Shown one piece after another: positions 17,056 through 25,279 of a stretch of DNA of 28,467 nt. The position numbers and the translations under genes are program-made. Each line of letters starts with the position of its first letter. Positions within the stretch are counted from its first letter, which is position 1. Where the stretch lies: positions 1-28,467 of the forward strand of contig JANBPU010000202.1 of the NCBI GenBank assembly GCA_027575805.1, in the 5' to 3' direction. The DNA comes from Mycoemilia scoparia. Taxonomy: Eukaryota; Kickxellomycota; Kickxellomycetes; Kickxellales; Kickxellaceae. The notes under the pieces were generated by a model that was given only the letters and a program-made list of their open reading frames with translations, was not told where the DNA came from and did no database searches.

Positions 17056-17182
17056 TTTCGCTAGTCATCAACTCTATGGCAATCAGAAATGGGCCTTCAG
17101 ATTTTGACCTAATCACCACTCACATGATACGCAACTACTCTTGGGGTCCCATTTTGCCCAAAGCATCGTGCATTCTGACCAA
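17056..17182 (+). mobile_element. MITE family B, copy B4
   Basis: Left end GCTAGTCATCAACT, interior CTTCAGATTTTGACCTAATC and CAACTACTCTTGGGGTCCCA, right end GCATTCTGACCAAG. It matches copies B2, B3 and B5; the ends are diverged. Confidence 0.6.
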
Positions 17183-17269
17183 GTTTCAAAAAGATACAAA
17201 ATAAATAAATTCAATAAAATAAAATAATAATAATAGTTATTTGGGAAAAGAGGCTTGATATTCTAGGTG

Positions 17270-18856
17270 TTATTTTGGATGATATCCAGTCTGATAATGG
17301 GTAGTCCTAATTACGGTCAATTTGATGAGCTGATCATCCTCATGCTCACCATAACTAAACTTCCTATACATACAACCCTTCTTCAATTTATTTGGAGGAT
17401 TCAACAAATCATCGTTATGAGGTAACTGAACAATCGTATCAAAATCGAACCCGCTAGTTCTCAACAACCCCTTAAATGGAGCATCCAATTTCATCTTAAT
17501 TGACCCATCCACAACTCTAGCCTTAACCAAATACGGCTGATCCGGATACTTAGGAGTCGCAATAAACATCGAATCACCCAAATCCACCTTAATATTTATG
17601 GCAGACTCAAATATAATATGACCATCAGTATCTCCCACCGAACTATGCGTATTGATGGTATGGCAATGAACCACATCCAACTTAATTCCTCCTGCTTTGT
17701 TTATGCAAGTTATAAGGCCTATGTTGCTGTCCCTGAGGTAGAGGCCGCCGAATTTATGGCTGATTGACGCTCTTCTGGCATGGATGCGGATAAATTCGAT
17801 TGTGCGCATGGTACCAGAAAATTCTAGGCCATCCTCGGATTTTATATCTTGGGCCCAGAGTCTGACGTTGGTGGTGTCCCCAGTTAAATATTGAGTGGTG
17901 ATGTCTGACAATATTGCTTTGCCGTTTTTGAAATTGAATTTCAGTGGGGGGAGGATGAGGCTTTGCTGGGAGATGTTTGTGTAAAGACGAACGTCGGTGT
18001 GGTCGGTTTTTATGTCCAGCCCTGGGAACTTTGTTGATGACGATGGCGATGATGATGATGATGTGTTGAGTAATCCAATTGGTAATGAAATCTTTATGTA
18101 TACGGTTGAGCCACGTAGTCCTCTGACTTTCAATATGTGGTGGGCTTTCTTGTCTACTTCGGTTTTTATGGTCGGTTTCTTGGAAAATAGACCTGATACT
18201 GTGCTAGTGACTTGTACTTGAACTTGATCTGGATATTTTGTATCTGGGTCATTGCTGATCAGGATGGTCGTTGACTAAACGTATAATAAATATTGAGTTA
18301 AAGTATAGTTATCGATGTAATACAATAGTACAACTAAATCAATGTATGGATTAATAGTTACCTTGTGCCAGCTTGATTGAATACACAGAATATTTTCGGG
18401 TCCGAATTCGAATGATTCGTGTTGTAAATATTCATTAGTACTTTTAGCAATGCTGCTTGGGTAATAGGGAATATCATCAGGAATGGGTTTTGTGTCCTTG
18501 ACTTGGCCAACAGTCCTTTTCCTCCAACTAGGACATAGCCAATACTCATTACCGCCAACGCCCGCCATTTCCTTTCCCTTTTTGGATGTATCGAAAGTCT
18601 GTTTTTCATTTGTAGCAGAAGTATTAATACTGACTGCTGATTTTGTGGCTTCGACATAGCTTGGAGGTAGAGCAGAGTGTTCAGGGTTTAGGGAAGAGGT
18701 TGAAATCTTGCTTGGTTGTAGTGTCACCATTGAATTCATTTTGTTGCTTTTTGAGCCATGTTGTTGCTGTAACAATTCATCCTCGTCGTCAGTCAGCATA
18801 TCCTCAAACAACTCGTTAAAGCGTTGCTTCCTTCCGATATTATTATCACTCATCAT
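17270..18856 (-). CDS. beta-rich adhesin-like (DUF4097-like) protein with PPxY motif
   Basis: Two exons: 18856-18362 (165 codons) and 18274-17270 (334 codons and stop), with an 87-bp phase-0 intron (donor AAG|GTAACT, acceptor CGTTTAG). 499 residues. Start at ATG-ATG (MMSDNN); the frame extends nine codons upstream without ATG. The N-terminus is acidic and disordered, with PPSY at 64-67, a WW-domain-binding type motif, and no signal peptide. The C-terminal 300 residues are repeated short beta strands with Asn/Asp/Gly turns (FKNGKAILSDITTQ, KFGGLYLRDSNIGLI, GGIKLDVVHCHTINTHSS), resembling the right-handed beta arrangement of DUF4097/putative adhesin domains. That assignment is inference by pattern. 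Cytoplasmic or peripheral location is likely. TATAAATA lies about 100 bp upstream. Confidence 0.78.
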
Positions 18857-18950
18857 GAAATGTGTATTTAAAGAATAAATCAAATAATAGAGTTGTTGGT
18901 TGCGAAAATGCTAGTCCGAGAGACAAGGGCTTTTGGAGGATCTCGTTGAC

Positions 18951-18958
18951 TATTTATA
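18951..18958 (-). promoter_or_regulatory. TATA box for the PPxY beta-rich gene
   Basis: TATAAATA on the minus strand about 95-100 bp before the ATG at 18856, the same octamer and similar spacing as at 4943. Confidence 0.5.
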
Positions 18959-19567
18959 AATTGTTCCTGATTTTAATCCTCTACTCAAATAGTGGTTTCC
19001 CTAACCCCACAACGCCCTCTTCTATATCCGATACAATCTACATATAAATGAAAGAAGTATCATATGTGATAAAAAAAGAACAATCTCAACCATTACAGAA
19101 GCGTATGTTATAAGCCAAAAGGAAAAGTCTGTCACTAATGCTTGGGGAATGCACTTGCATTGTTCAGTAGCTTTAGCATATTGTTTAGCCTACTTGAGTT
19201 AGAGCGGAATGGCACAGCAAGTATATGTATGTGTGTACTCGAGTATGCTTTTAGTGCTTTAGATGACGTAACTCTGACAGTTAACATGAACCCACTAGAT
19301 TTCTGTATGGGTTTATTCTGGGTCCTTGGAACTTTCTTTGGATTCAAGATGTTCTTTTTACATAGATTTATGAAAAATGCCTAAACAGCGAGATTTCTGA
19401 AAGACATGGTAGATATTCCTTTTTGAGGTATTGTTGTTAATGAAACTACAAGGATGGACAGGCCCTGCATGATGTCGTCATTGTGGTTTGCCAAGAAATC
19501 CCGGTCCCTTATTCTCCACACCCATATTCTTCTATTGCAAAAATTACAGGCAAAGAGCAAGCGACAT

Positions 19568-19683
19568 GTGGATGATAATTTTTGAAAGGTATCTTCTGGT
19601 GACTGATAATTATAGGGTCAATCATATCCAAATAGATGTCCAGTTTTTCTAGTAAACATTCACCTTTCAAAAATAACAATCCA
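19568..19683 (+). mobile_element. MITE family A, copy A3
   Basis: Left end TGTGGATGATAATTTTTGAA and right end ACCTTTCAAAAATAACAATC are inverted. The interior ATAATTATAGGGTCAATCA and ATGTCCAGTTTTTCTAGTAA matches the family. Confidence 0.75.
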
Positions 19684-20139
19684 TTTTTTTTTTTTCTTTC
19701 AAATAACATTAGGACCAAAAATATTTTTGCTATAATTTTTTGCCAAATCTCCACATGATGATTCCAGAATTCTACAAAAATCGCATTCTTTATAAAAATA
19801 ATCGTAAATTTATTTTTAAAAATTTCTATAAACCGATCCACTGTATGTATGTTTGTATGTATATGTGCGAGTCCCTTGTAATAACTATTTTCTATTTCAA
19901 AAATTTATTTCCCTAATACTTGTGTGATGATTGAAAAAATTATGCAAAAACCAAAACGATTATTTTGATTTGAGTAACAGCCCCACAAAAATATTGTTTT
20001 ACTCACATTCACAATCTCTTCTTTGTCTCATCACACCAACAGATATACACCAGGAGAGATATATGTGTAGATCCAAGAATCCAATTTACAAAAAAAAACT
20101 TTACATTTTTAACTTGTTTTAAGAATTTTTGGTGCTAGA

Positions 20140-20370
20140 CTAAAGAGTATGAATTATTCTTGAAGATCCTCTCAGCAGTTGAGTACACAAACAAAGTCTT
20201 TCACCAGCCTTTTCTAGTACACAAATTTTCAGAGAAAATTTGGTTCTTTCCAAAAATTCCGAGGAAACAAGTGGTGTAGATGTTTCATTGGTTAGTTTTT
20301 TTGTATTCTCTGGAATTGGAACTGTAATTCTAAGGTGAAGAGCATTTTGTGGTATTTTCACGCACTGCAT
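20140..20370 (-). CDS. possible small protein, 76 residues
   Basis: Frame from ATG at 20370 to TAG at 20140, with balanced coding-like composition (MQCVKIPQNALHLRITVPI at the N-terminus). A TATA-like TTTATATAGA lies about 45-50 bp upstream and overlaps the TATA of the plus-strand gene at 20584, so the two would be divergent. The frame continues upstream without an ATG. No family is recognised and no splice partner was found; it may be a chance frame. Confidence 0.25.
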   Translation of the reverse strand: MQCVKIPQNALHLRITVPIPENTKKLTNETSTPLVSSEFLERTKFSLKICVLEKAGERLCLCTQLLRGSSRIIHTL

Positions 20371-20415
20371 CTGGAACGTCTCTCCCTCACTCTTCCAAAC
20401 ATAACCCCAAAAATC

Positions 20416-20423
20416 TATATAAA
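20416..20423 (+). promoter_or_regulatory. TATA box for the DPBB gene
   Basis: TATATAAA about 160 bp before the ATG at 20584. The leader between them is A/C-rich (CAACTATATACACACAAATT...), typical of fungal 5' UTRs. Confidence 0.5.
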
Positions 20424-20583
20424 CCCTCAAAAAGTGCTAGTCTTTTGGTCCAACTATATACACACAAATTTTACTATTCTTTAACAATTTAAAAGCTTAC
20501 AAAGTTTTATAAACTCTACAACAACACTATTATTATTTCTGTTATAATTTTAATATACAACTCTAATATCTAATCCTTTAAAA

Positions 20584-21236
20584 ATGCATACATCTAAATA
20601 TATCTATACTCTTACAACTTTTGCCATCATTGCCACAACCACACTTGTTCTTACAAATCTTCCGCTCAAGGTTAGAGCAGCTGACCCCGATGTAAGCGTG
20701 GTCAAGTACCATGACTTTACGGGCGAGGGATATCGCTGTGAAGATATTGAGGATCCACCATATGATATTGGTGTTGCTCTCTATGGTCTTGAAATGTCCG
20801 ACTGTGGAATGTGTATTGAGATTACATGTGGTAGCAAATCTGCCTATGGGTTTGTTATGGATGAGAATGGAAATGAAAACACTGATGTAAGTACTTTTAG
20901 AAATATTGGGCTAATGCGACTCCCAGTATTCCATTTGGATGAGTATCTGTGGGCGAAAAATATCTAATTGAAATTTATTTTTGTTGTTTTTTTTTTTTGG
21001 TATAGGTCTCCGAGAACATCTTTAGTCAATTAGGTGAAATTAAGGATGGTGTTTTGGAAGGCTGCAAGTGGACCAAAACTGATAGCTCCAACTGTGGAAG
21101 CAGTGGTGGTGGTAGTAGCGGTAGTGGGGGCAGTAAAGATGATAAAAAGAGCAGCAAAGGTGGAAACGACGATGATGATAAAAGTAGTAAGAAGAAGGGT
21201 GGAGACGATGAGGAAGAGGAAGAAGAGGAGGAGTAA
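20584..21236 (+). CDS. secreted double-psi beta-barrel (expansin/barwin-like) protein with acidic tail
   Basis: Two exons: 20584-20886 and 21006-21236, phase 0 (GAT|GTAAGT ... TTTGGTATAG|GTC), 177 residues. Without splicing a 127-residue product would end inside the intron. Residues 1-32 are a signal peptide (hydrophobic IIATTTLVLTNLPL, then VRA-A). Residues 45-126 follow the double-psi beta-barrel order: YGLEMSDCGMCIEITC, then AYGFVMDENG (strand plus Asp), then VSENIFSQLGEIKDGVLEGC and KWT. Cysteines at 52, 74, 77, 82, 121 and 131 can pair. The usual Cys pair after VxD is absent. The tail (132-177) is Ser/Gly, then Lys/Asp, then eight Glu. Fungal relatives are secreted wall or matrix proteins of RlpA/barwin type; the expansin catalytic activity is not assumed. 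The intron falls inside the domain, which supports the splice. Confidence 0.85.
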
Positions 21237-22216
21237 ACTCATTTAACTTTCTAAGTCTTTATCCATAGAATATCAATTTCACCTATGGTAATCACTTTAA
21301 TACCACCCCTAATATTTAATTTACGCCCTAATATTTAAATATATCTTTTATAACAACCTATAGATTAGCAATATCAATAATAATTAGTTTTAATCATCAA
21401 AACTTTAGATAATAACATCTATCATTCGTTGGTGATAATATATGTATCGAAATTTTTGTCATAATTATAAAAAAGTAGAGGTTGACCAAGAAATTCCTTT
21501 CTATATACAACTCATACGTACATGTGGATAGCTATTCCAACAAAGAGTGTATAATGATAAAAATACCAATAAAACATAAATGCAGACATTTTTTAAATAA
21601 TAAAAGATTACTTTGGTATTTTTACAAATTTACAATAACTTCTACTTGTCAACTAAATGGCAAGTTTTTCAACTTGCTTACCAGAAAGATAAACTTCCTC
21701 CTTACTTCTTTAATTCTCTAATACAAACTCTGTAATTAATAAAATGCACTACCATATATTTCTTTATCACTACCACTATCAAACATTTTATATAGGCAAT
21801 AATTTATGAAGGGTAAATTTTGGTGACCATTGATTATAGGGGAAATCACAGCCAAATGAATGTCCAGTTTTACTAGTAAACTTTCGCCCTTCAAAAATCA
21901 TGATCCATATTATCAAAAAAATGTGGTTGCGGGGCTATATTTCATTCCTTTAATTTTGTATTTTTACATTCCTAATCCAAAAAATGACTAAACCAATTTA
22001 TGATTTCATCACAAAACTTTAAATATTTGGTTTTTAAACATTTATTTTAGTGCCAAAACTTTCTGTACAATTACCAGCCTTGAAAATTATTCTCAAAGTT
22101 TATATCTGAATGCTCTGACACCACAATTTGACAATTTCTTTTAAAGAAATCAAAAATTCATCAAGTTTAAAATTTATTTTAGCAAATATAAAGTAAAAAC
22201 ATGTACTAGCCAAATG
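21237..22216. other. AT-rich intergenic region
   Basis: No gene seen. Holds MITE A4 (21793-21907). Reading frames such as the one at about 21482 lack an ATG start and have AT-driven composition. Confidence 0.45.
21793..21907 (+). mobile_element. MITE family A, copy A4
   Basis: TA on the left (TATATA|GGCAATAATTTATGAAGG) and GATCCA|TA on the right. The interior GATTATAGGGGAAATCACAG and CCAGTTTTACTAGTAAAC is nearly identical to A8, so both are probably recent. Confidence 0.8.
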
Positions 22217-22223
22217 TATAAAA
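22217..22223 (+). promoter_or_regulatory. TATA box for the Cys-rich membrane protein
   Basis: TATAAAA 18 bp before the ATG at 22241 and 141 bp before the ATG at 22364. With transcription normally starting about 30 bp downstream, this favours the second ATG. A pyrimidine-rich leader follows. Confidence 0.5.
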
Positions 22224-22363
22224 GGTGAGAAGATCCACGGATGCTTCAGATTCTTCCCCTCTCCCTCTTCCCTCATACCTCCACAGCCACAAACCTTCCT
22301 ATATTGGACATATACTCATTCTTTCCCTTGTTGCTTCCTCTTGAACTTTGGAGTTACCGCAAC

Positions 22364-23485
22364 ATGATACCTTATGAAGTGTTCATTGGAGTTGTTGTTG
22401 GTATTATAGTGATATATTTCATAATAATATTGTGCAAAGAAAGTAAGTTTTTTGAATTTAACTAAATATACACATGTAAACACACAAATATTATTCTGAA
22501 TAATATCCATATCTTTTTAAATTTAGTGCATGAAAGGCAAGTTCAACGCCATACAGGAGGAAATCTATATGATGATCTATGGACCGAAGCTCTCATAGAA
22601 ACATTTGGTCTACCTTTTAGCAACCCTGATATTCGCATGTATGCTATTGCTAAATTATATGATATGTGGCCTTATAGAGACTGTGGTTTGACTTATTCGT
22701 TGCTGAAAAAAGTTCACGAGGACCTTTTTCGGTACTACAAAGTAGCTAATGCTGAGGAAGTTACCATCCAGATCCCTCAAGACATGGCAGAATCCCTTGG
22801 AATAGTGCTTAGTAAACCAGTTCATGAAGAAAGTATTCCAAGTGATGGAAATAAAAAAATGGTATACATTTCGTTTAAGATTACCTGCACTATTCGATCA
22901 GAGAGTGTTTCATTCTTCAGTTTTAGAGTACTGAATGAGTTTACCAAGAAAGGTACAATTTTCTCTGGAGCAAATATCGATAGCAACAGTGGCGAGATTC
23001 TTACTGATGAGGAAGCCGAAAAGATTGTGGGTAATAAGGTCCCCTGCCAGACAGAAGAACCAAACAATCCTATCTCACAAAACGATCAAGAGTCTTGTAT
23101 TGTTGAAATACCTGGACAATGCAGTGATGCCAATATTGTTGCTTGTAGAAGCGATGTTGATGAAGGAACTGGTATTCTTGCTGTTGATCGTGATGATTGT
23201 ATTAAGCCCCAAGTTGACACTGGCTCTTCATCTTCTGCTTCAGCAGCTCCTCCTTCTTTGGAAAATCTAGAATGTATGTTCTGTAAAAATAATATTGGCA
23301 GGTTTACAAACCACATTTGCTATCCAAATGTATGCTGCTGTGGTCAAGAATATTATTGCATAGATTGTATCCAGACAAATGGCCATAATTTCAGATACTG
23401 CAATATCATTAAAGGAGATGGAAGATTCCGCAAAAAAATTCCAATGCGTGAACTTTTGGAAAGTGTTGTAGTTGAAATTGCCTAA
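22364..23485 (+). CDS. membrane-anchored Cys-rich (RING-like) protein
   Basis: Two exons: 22364-22442 and 22527-23485, phase 1 (GAAA|GTAAGT ... AATTTAG|TGCAT restores ATG/Met27), 345 residues. An in-frame ATG at 22241 would add 41 residues but lies only 18 bp after the TATA box. Residues 5-24 form one membrane helix (VFIGVVVGIIVIYFIIIL), giving a signal anchor. A helical domain (DLWTEALIETFGLP...) is followed by a beta-type stretch and an acidic linker. The C-terminal cluster is C276-x2-C279, H289-x-C291, C296-C298, C304-x2-C307, C318. This resembles RING-like zinc binding but lacks the standard C3HC4 spacing. A role in ubiquitin transfer would be inference. An in-frame coding-like stretch follows the TAA. 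The family is not recognised. Confidence 0.8.
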
Positions 23486-23599
23486 ATTATTAGAACTCAG
23501 CTTTTCAGAGGCAAGTTGGATGTAAACACCATTCAAAAGGCTGATATTCATGATACTCAGGATACCCCAAGTCCTCAGTCAACAACAGAATCAGTTTGA
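23486..23599 (+). other. in-frame 37-codon extension after the stop of the Cys-rich gene
   Basis: After TAA (23483-23485) the same frame runs 37 sense codons to TGA (23597-23599), with a Ser/Thr/Asp/Gln-rich composition (KADIHDTQDTPSPQSTT). No intron that removes only the TAA was found. It could be a lost tail (stop gained), readthrough, or chance in 3' UTR. Confidence 0.4.
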
Positions 23600-23829
23600 T
23601 CAATAATGTTATAGCTTTTTTTCTTTACAGTAGGAGAAGGAAACAGGTAGTTTGTAGCAATAAATAAAACTATAAAAAATATGATATGATACGATATTCA
23701 GCATTAGTGAAAATTACAACAATGGTTAGAAATGAATTGTGAAAATGGCTAAACAGTAAAATGGTTAATTAGTATTTGTGGGTTTCTTTTAGCAGATGAT
23801 AAACTTTATGACAAAGTGAAATTTCTCTA

Positions 23830-23945
23830 GTGATCAGACATTAGTTGAGCAGAAGCGGGACACTCAGAATTTGGCTTAACCCCAAGCCATTTCATGTGCT
23901 ACTCCTTAAGACCCATTTTGGCCAATGCCTTGTGGGATCTAACCA
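23830..23945 (+). mobile_element. MITE family B, copy B5
   Basis: TA|GTGATCAGACATTAG at the left and GGGATCTAACCA|TA at the right. The interior CAGAATTTGGCTTAACCCCA and CCCATTTTGGCCAATGCCTT is the clearest B consensus. Its right TA is also the left TA of A5. Confidence 0.75.
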
Positions 23946-23947
23946 TA

Positions 23948-24049
23948 TGGGTAATAATTTTTGAAGGGTGAAAGTTTACTAGTAAAACTGGACATCTATT
24001 AGGCTGGGATTGCCCCTATAAATACTCATCCTTCAAAAATTATGATCCA
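23948..24049 (-). mobile_element. MITE family A, copy A5, inverted interior
   Basis: TA|TGGGTAATAATTTTTGAAGG at the left and TTATGATCCA|TA at the right. The interior is reversed relative to A4 (GTTTACTAGTAAAACTGGAC, then GGATTGCCCCTATAAA). It shares TA with B5 on the left and with A6 on the right. Confidence 0.85.
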
Positions 24050-24051
24050 TA

Positions 24052-24166
24052 TGGGCAATAATCTTTGAAGGGTGAATTTTAGTGATGAATGATTATAGGC
24101 GCAATCACAGTCAAATGGATGCCCAGTTTTACTGGTAAATGGTCACCCTTCAACTATAACTACCCA
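24052..24166 (+). mobile_element. MITE family A, copy A6
   Basis: TGGGCAATAATCTTTGAAGG at the left and CTATAACTACCCA|TA at the right. Forward interior GATTATAGGCGCAATCACAG, ATGCCCAGTTTTACTGGTAA. Joined to A5 through a single TA. Confidence 0.85.
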
Positions 24167-24168
24167 TA

Positions 24169-25279
24169 TGTTTATGTACCTTTATTGTGATTTTAGAGGC
24201 CTCTTTATGCCTAATAACTTTGATATAAAGCCATATAATGATCTTTGTGTATTACAGAATCATGAAGTGTCAACAAAAGTAGTGATTAGTAATCTCAGAA
24301 CTATAACTACCACTACTACTGACGGTCATTATGAACTCACTTAATGAGATTGGTGATGTCGATAATTTCTACGGATAAATTGAAAGGTCGAATCAGCTAA
24401 CCCAAGAAGTAGTAGTAATATAATCTGATTTTTGGAACATTGATTAAAAACTCTAGATCATGAACAAAGAAGAATGGGAGAGCACGACCAAGAGTGGACA
24501 AACATTTTGCTTTGTGACGTTTTGAGGTTTGATTGGCTGGGATCATAAAAGCCATAAAAATAACACCAGCCGATTGATGAAGCTCATTTTTAATAACATG
24601 CTTTTGGCTCAGCACGCGTGTGTGTGCGAAGGCTTGCATCAATATGAAGGCATCGAAACAGATCACAATGAATGCGATATTAAAGATGCTATTGCAATGC
24701 TGTAGCCAAGGTGCTAGGAAATATACTGTCAGATAGGATGCACGCGATGAGGTTGCTTTACTATTGGGAGAACATACTTTTAAGTTGCAATCACACAGGC
24801 TACAATAACAGCCGGGCGTGTAATTTGGATCTGGTCGTATTGAAAATCTGGCAGGCAGTAGCTGCTTTTGAAGTAGTAATTTTGTGCTGTACGAAAACCA
24901 GGTCAAGTGGATCCAAAGAGAATCCGTACACGCACAAAGAGGCCCGTCTCATCGCTCGGTTGATTGATTATTTTTGACAGGGTTGAACGTGTAATCAAGC
25001 AATACAGCACACACCAAACGCTCTCTGGCAAATGCTAATATCGTCTCTTTCCCTGACATTCTTTTATCCTCTTCTCTGGCTTGTTTCCATCTCTGTCTCT
25101 CTGTGTTTCTTTTCCTCCTTTTTGTCTTCTTCTTTTGATCGAGGTTTTCATAAACCATCTGCTTCTCTCTCTATCTCTTTTATTGTATACATATTGAAGT
25201 AGCTATATTAAAATAGCACCACCATAGAGAGTAAACAAAATATATACAGAACACGTACACATCTAGCTGATTAGACAAG
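24169..25279. other. region upstream of SEC61 without a confident gene
   Basis: 24258-24344 is a 28-codon frame after a good acceptor (GTATTACAG), with no partner exon. 24400-24980 is less AT-rich and open on both strands: 24906-24397 (-) has no ATG near its start, and plus-strand frames at 24577-24702 and from 24739 are also open. No reading is preferred. A pyrimidine-rich tract precedes SEC61. Confidence 0.35.
25040..25192 (+). promoter_or_regulatory. CT-rich promoter/leader tract of SEC61
   Basis: A long pyrimidine-rich run (CTCTGTCTCTCTGTGTTTCT and similar) lies 90-240 bp before the ATG. Such tracts are common near transcription starts of highly expressed fungal genes. The codon use of the gene (many C-ending codons) agrees with high expression. 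Confidence 0.45.

Larger units (their letters stand above)
16528..17269. other. upstream region of the 87-residue gene
   Basis: Holds TATAAATA on the minus strand (16740-16733) and MITE B4 (about 17056-17182). No further gene seen. Confidence 0.45.
18959..20583. other. gene-poor region
   Basis: Contains MITE A3 (19568-19683) and a possible 76-codon minus-strand gene (20370-20140). Both strands are open around 19140-19385, but neither has a well-placed ATG or splice link, so no gene is called there. TATATAAA at 20416 serves the plus-strand secreted-protein gene. Confidence 0.4.

Noticed and set aside
19509..19841. Minus-strand frame of 110 codons
   Set aside because: It runs through MITE A3 and AT-rich DNA and has no ATG start of its own.
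22241..22363. Upstream in-frame ATG as the start of the Cys-rich protein
   Set aside because: It lies 18 bp after the TATA box, too close for a normal transcription start, and would place a low-complexity segment before the membrane anchor; it cannot be fully excluded.
24949..25158. Minus-strand Lys/Arg/Glu-rich frame of 69 codons
   Set aside because: It is the complement of the pyrimidine-rich SEC61 promoter tract, which explains both the openness and the composition.
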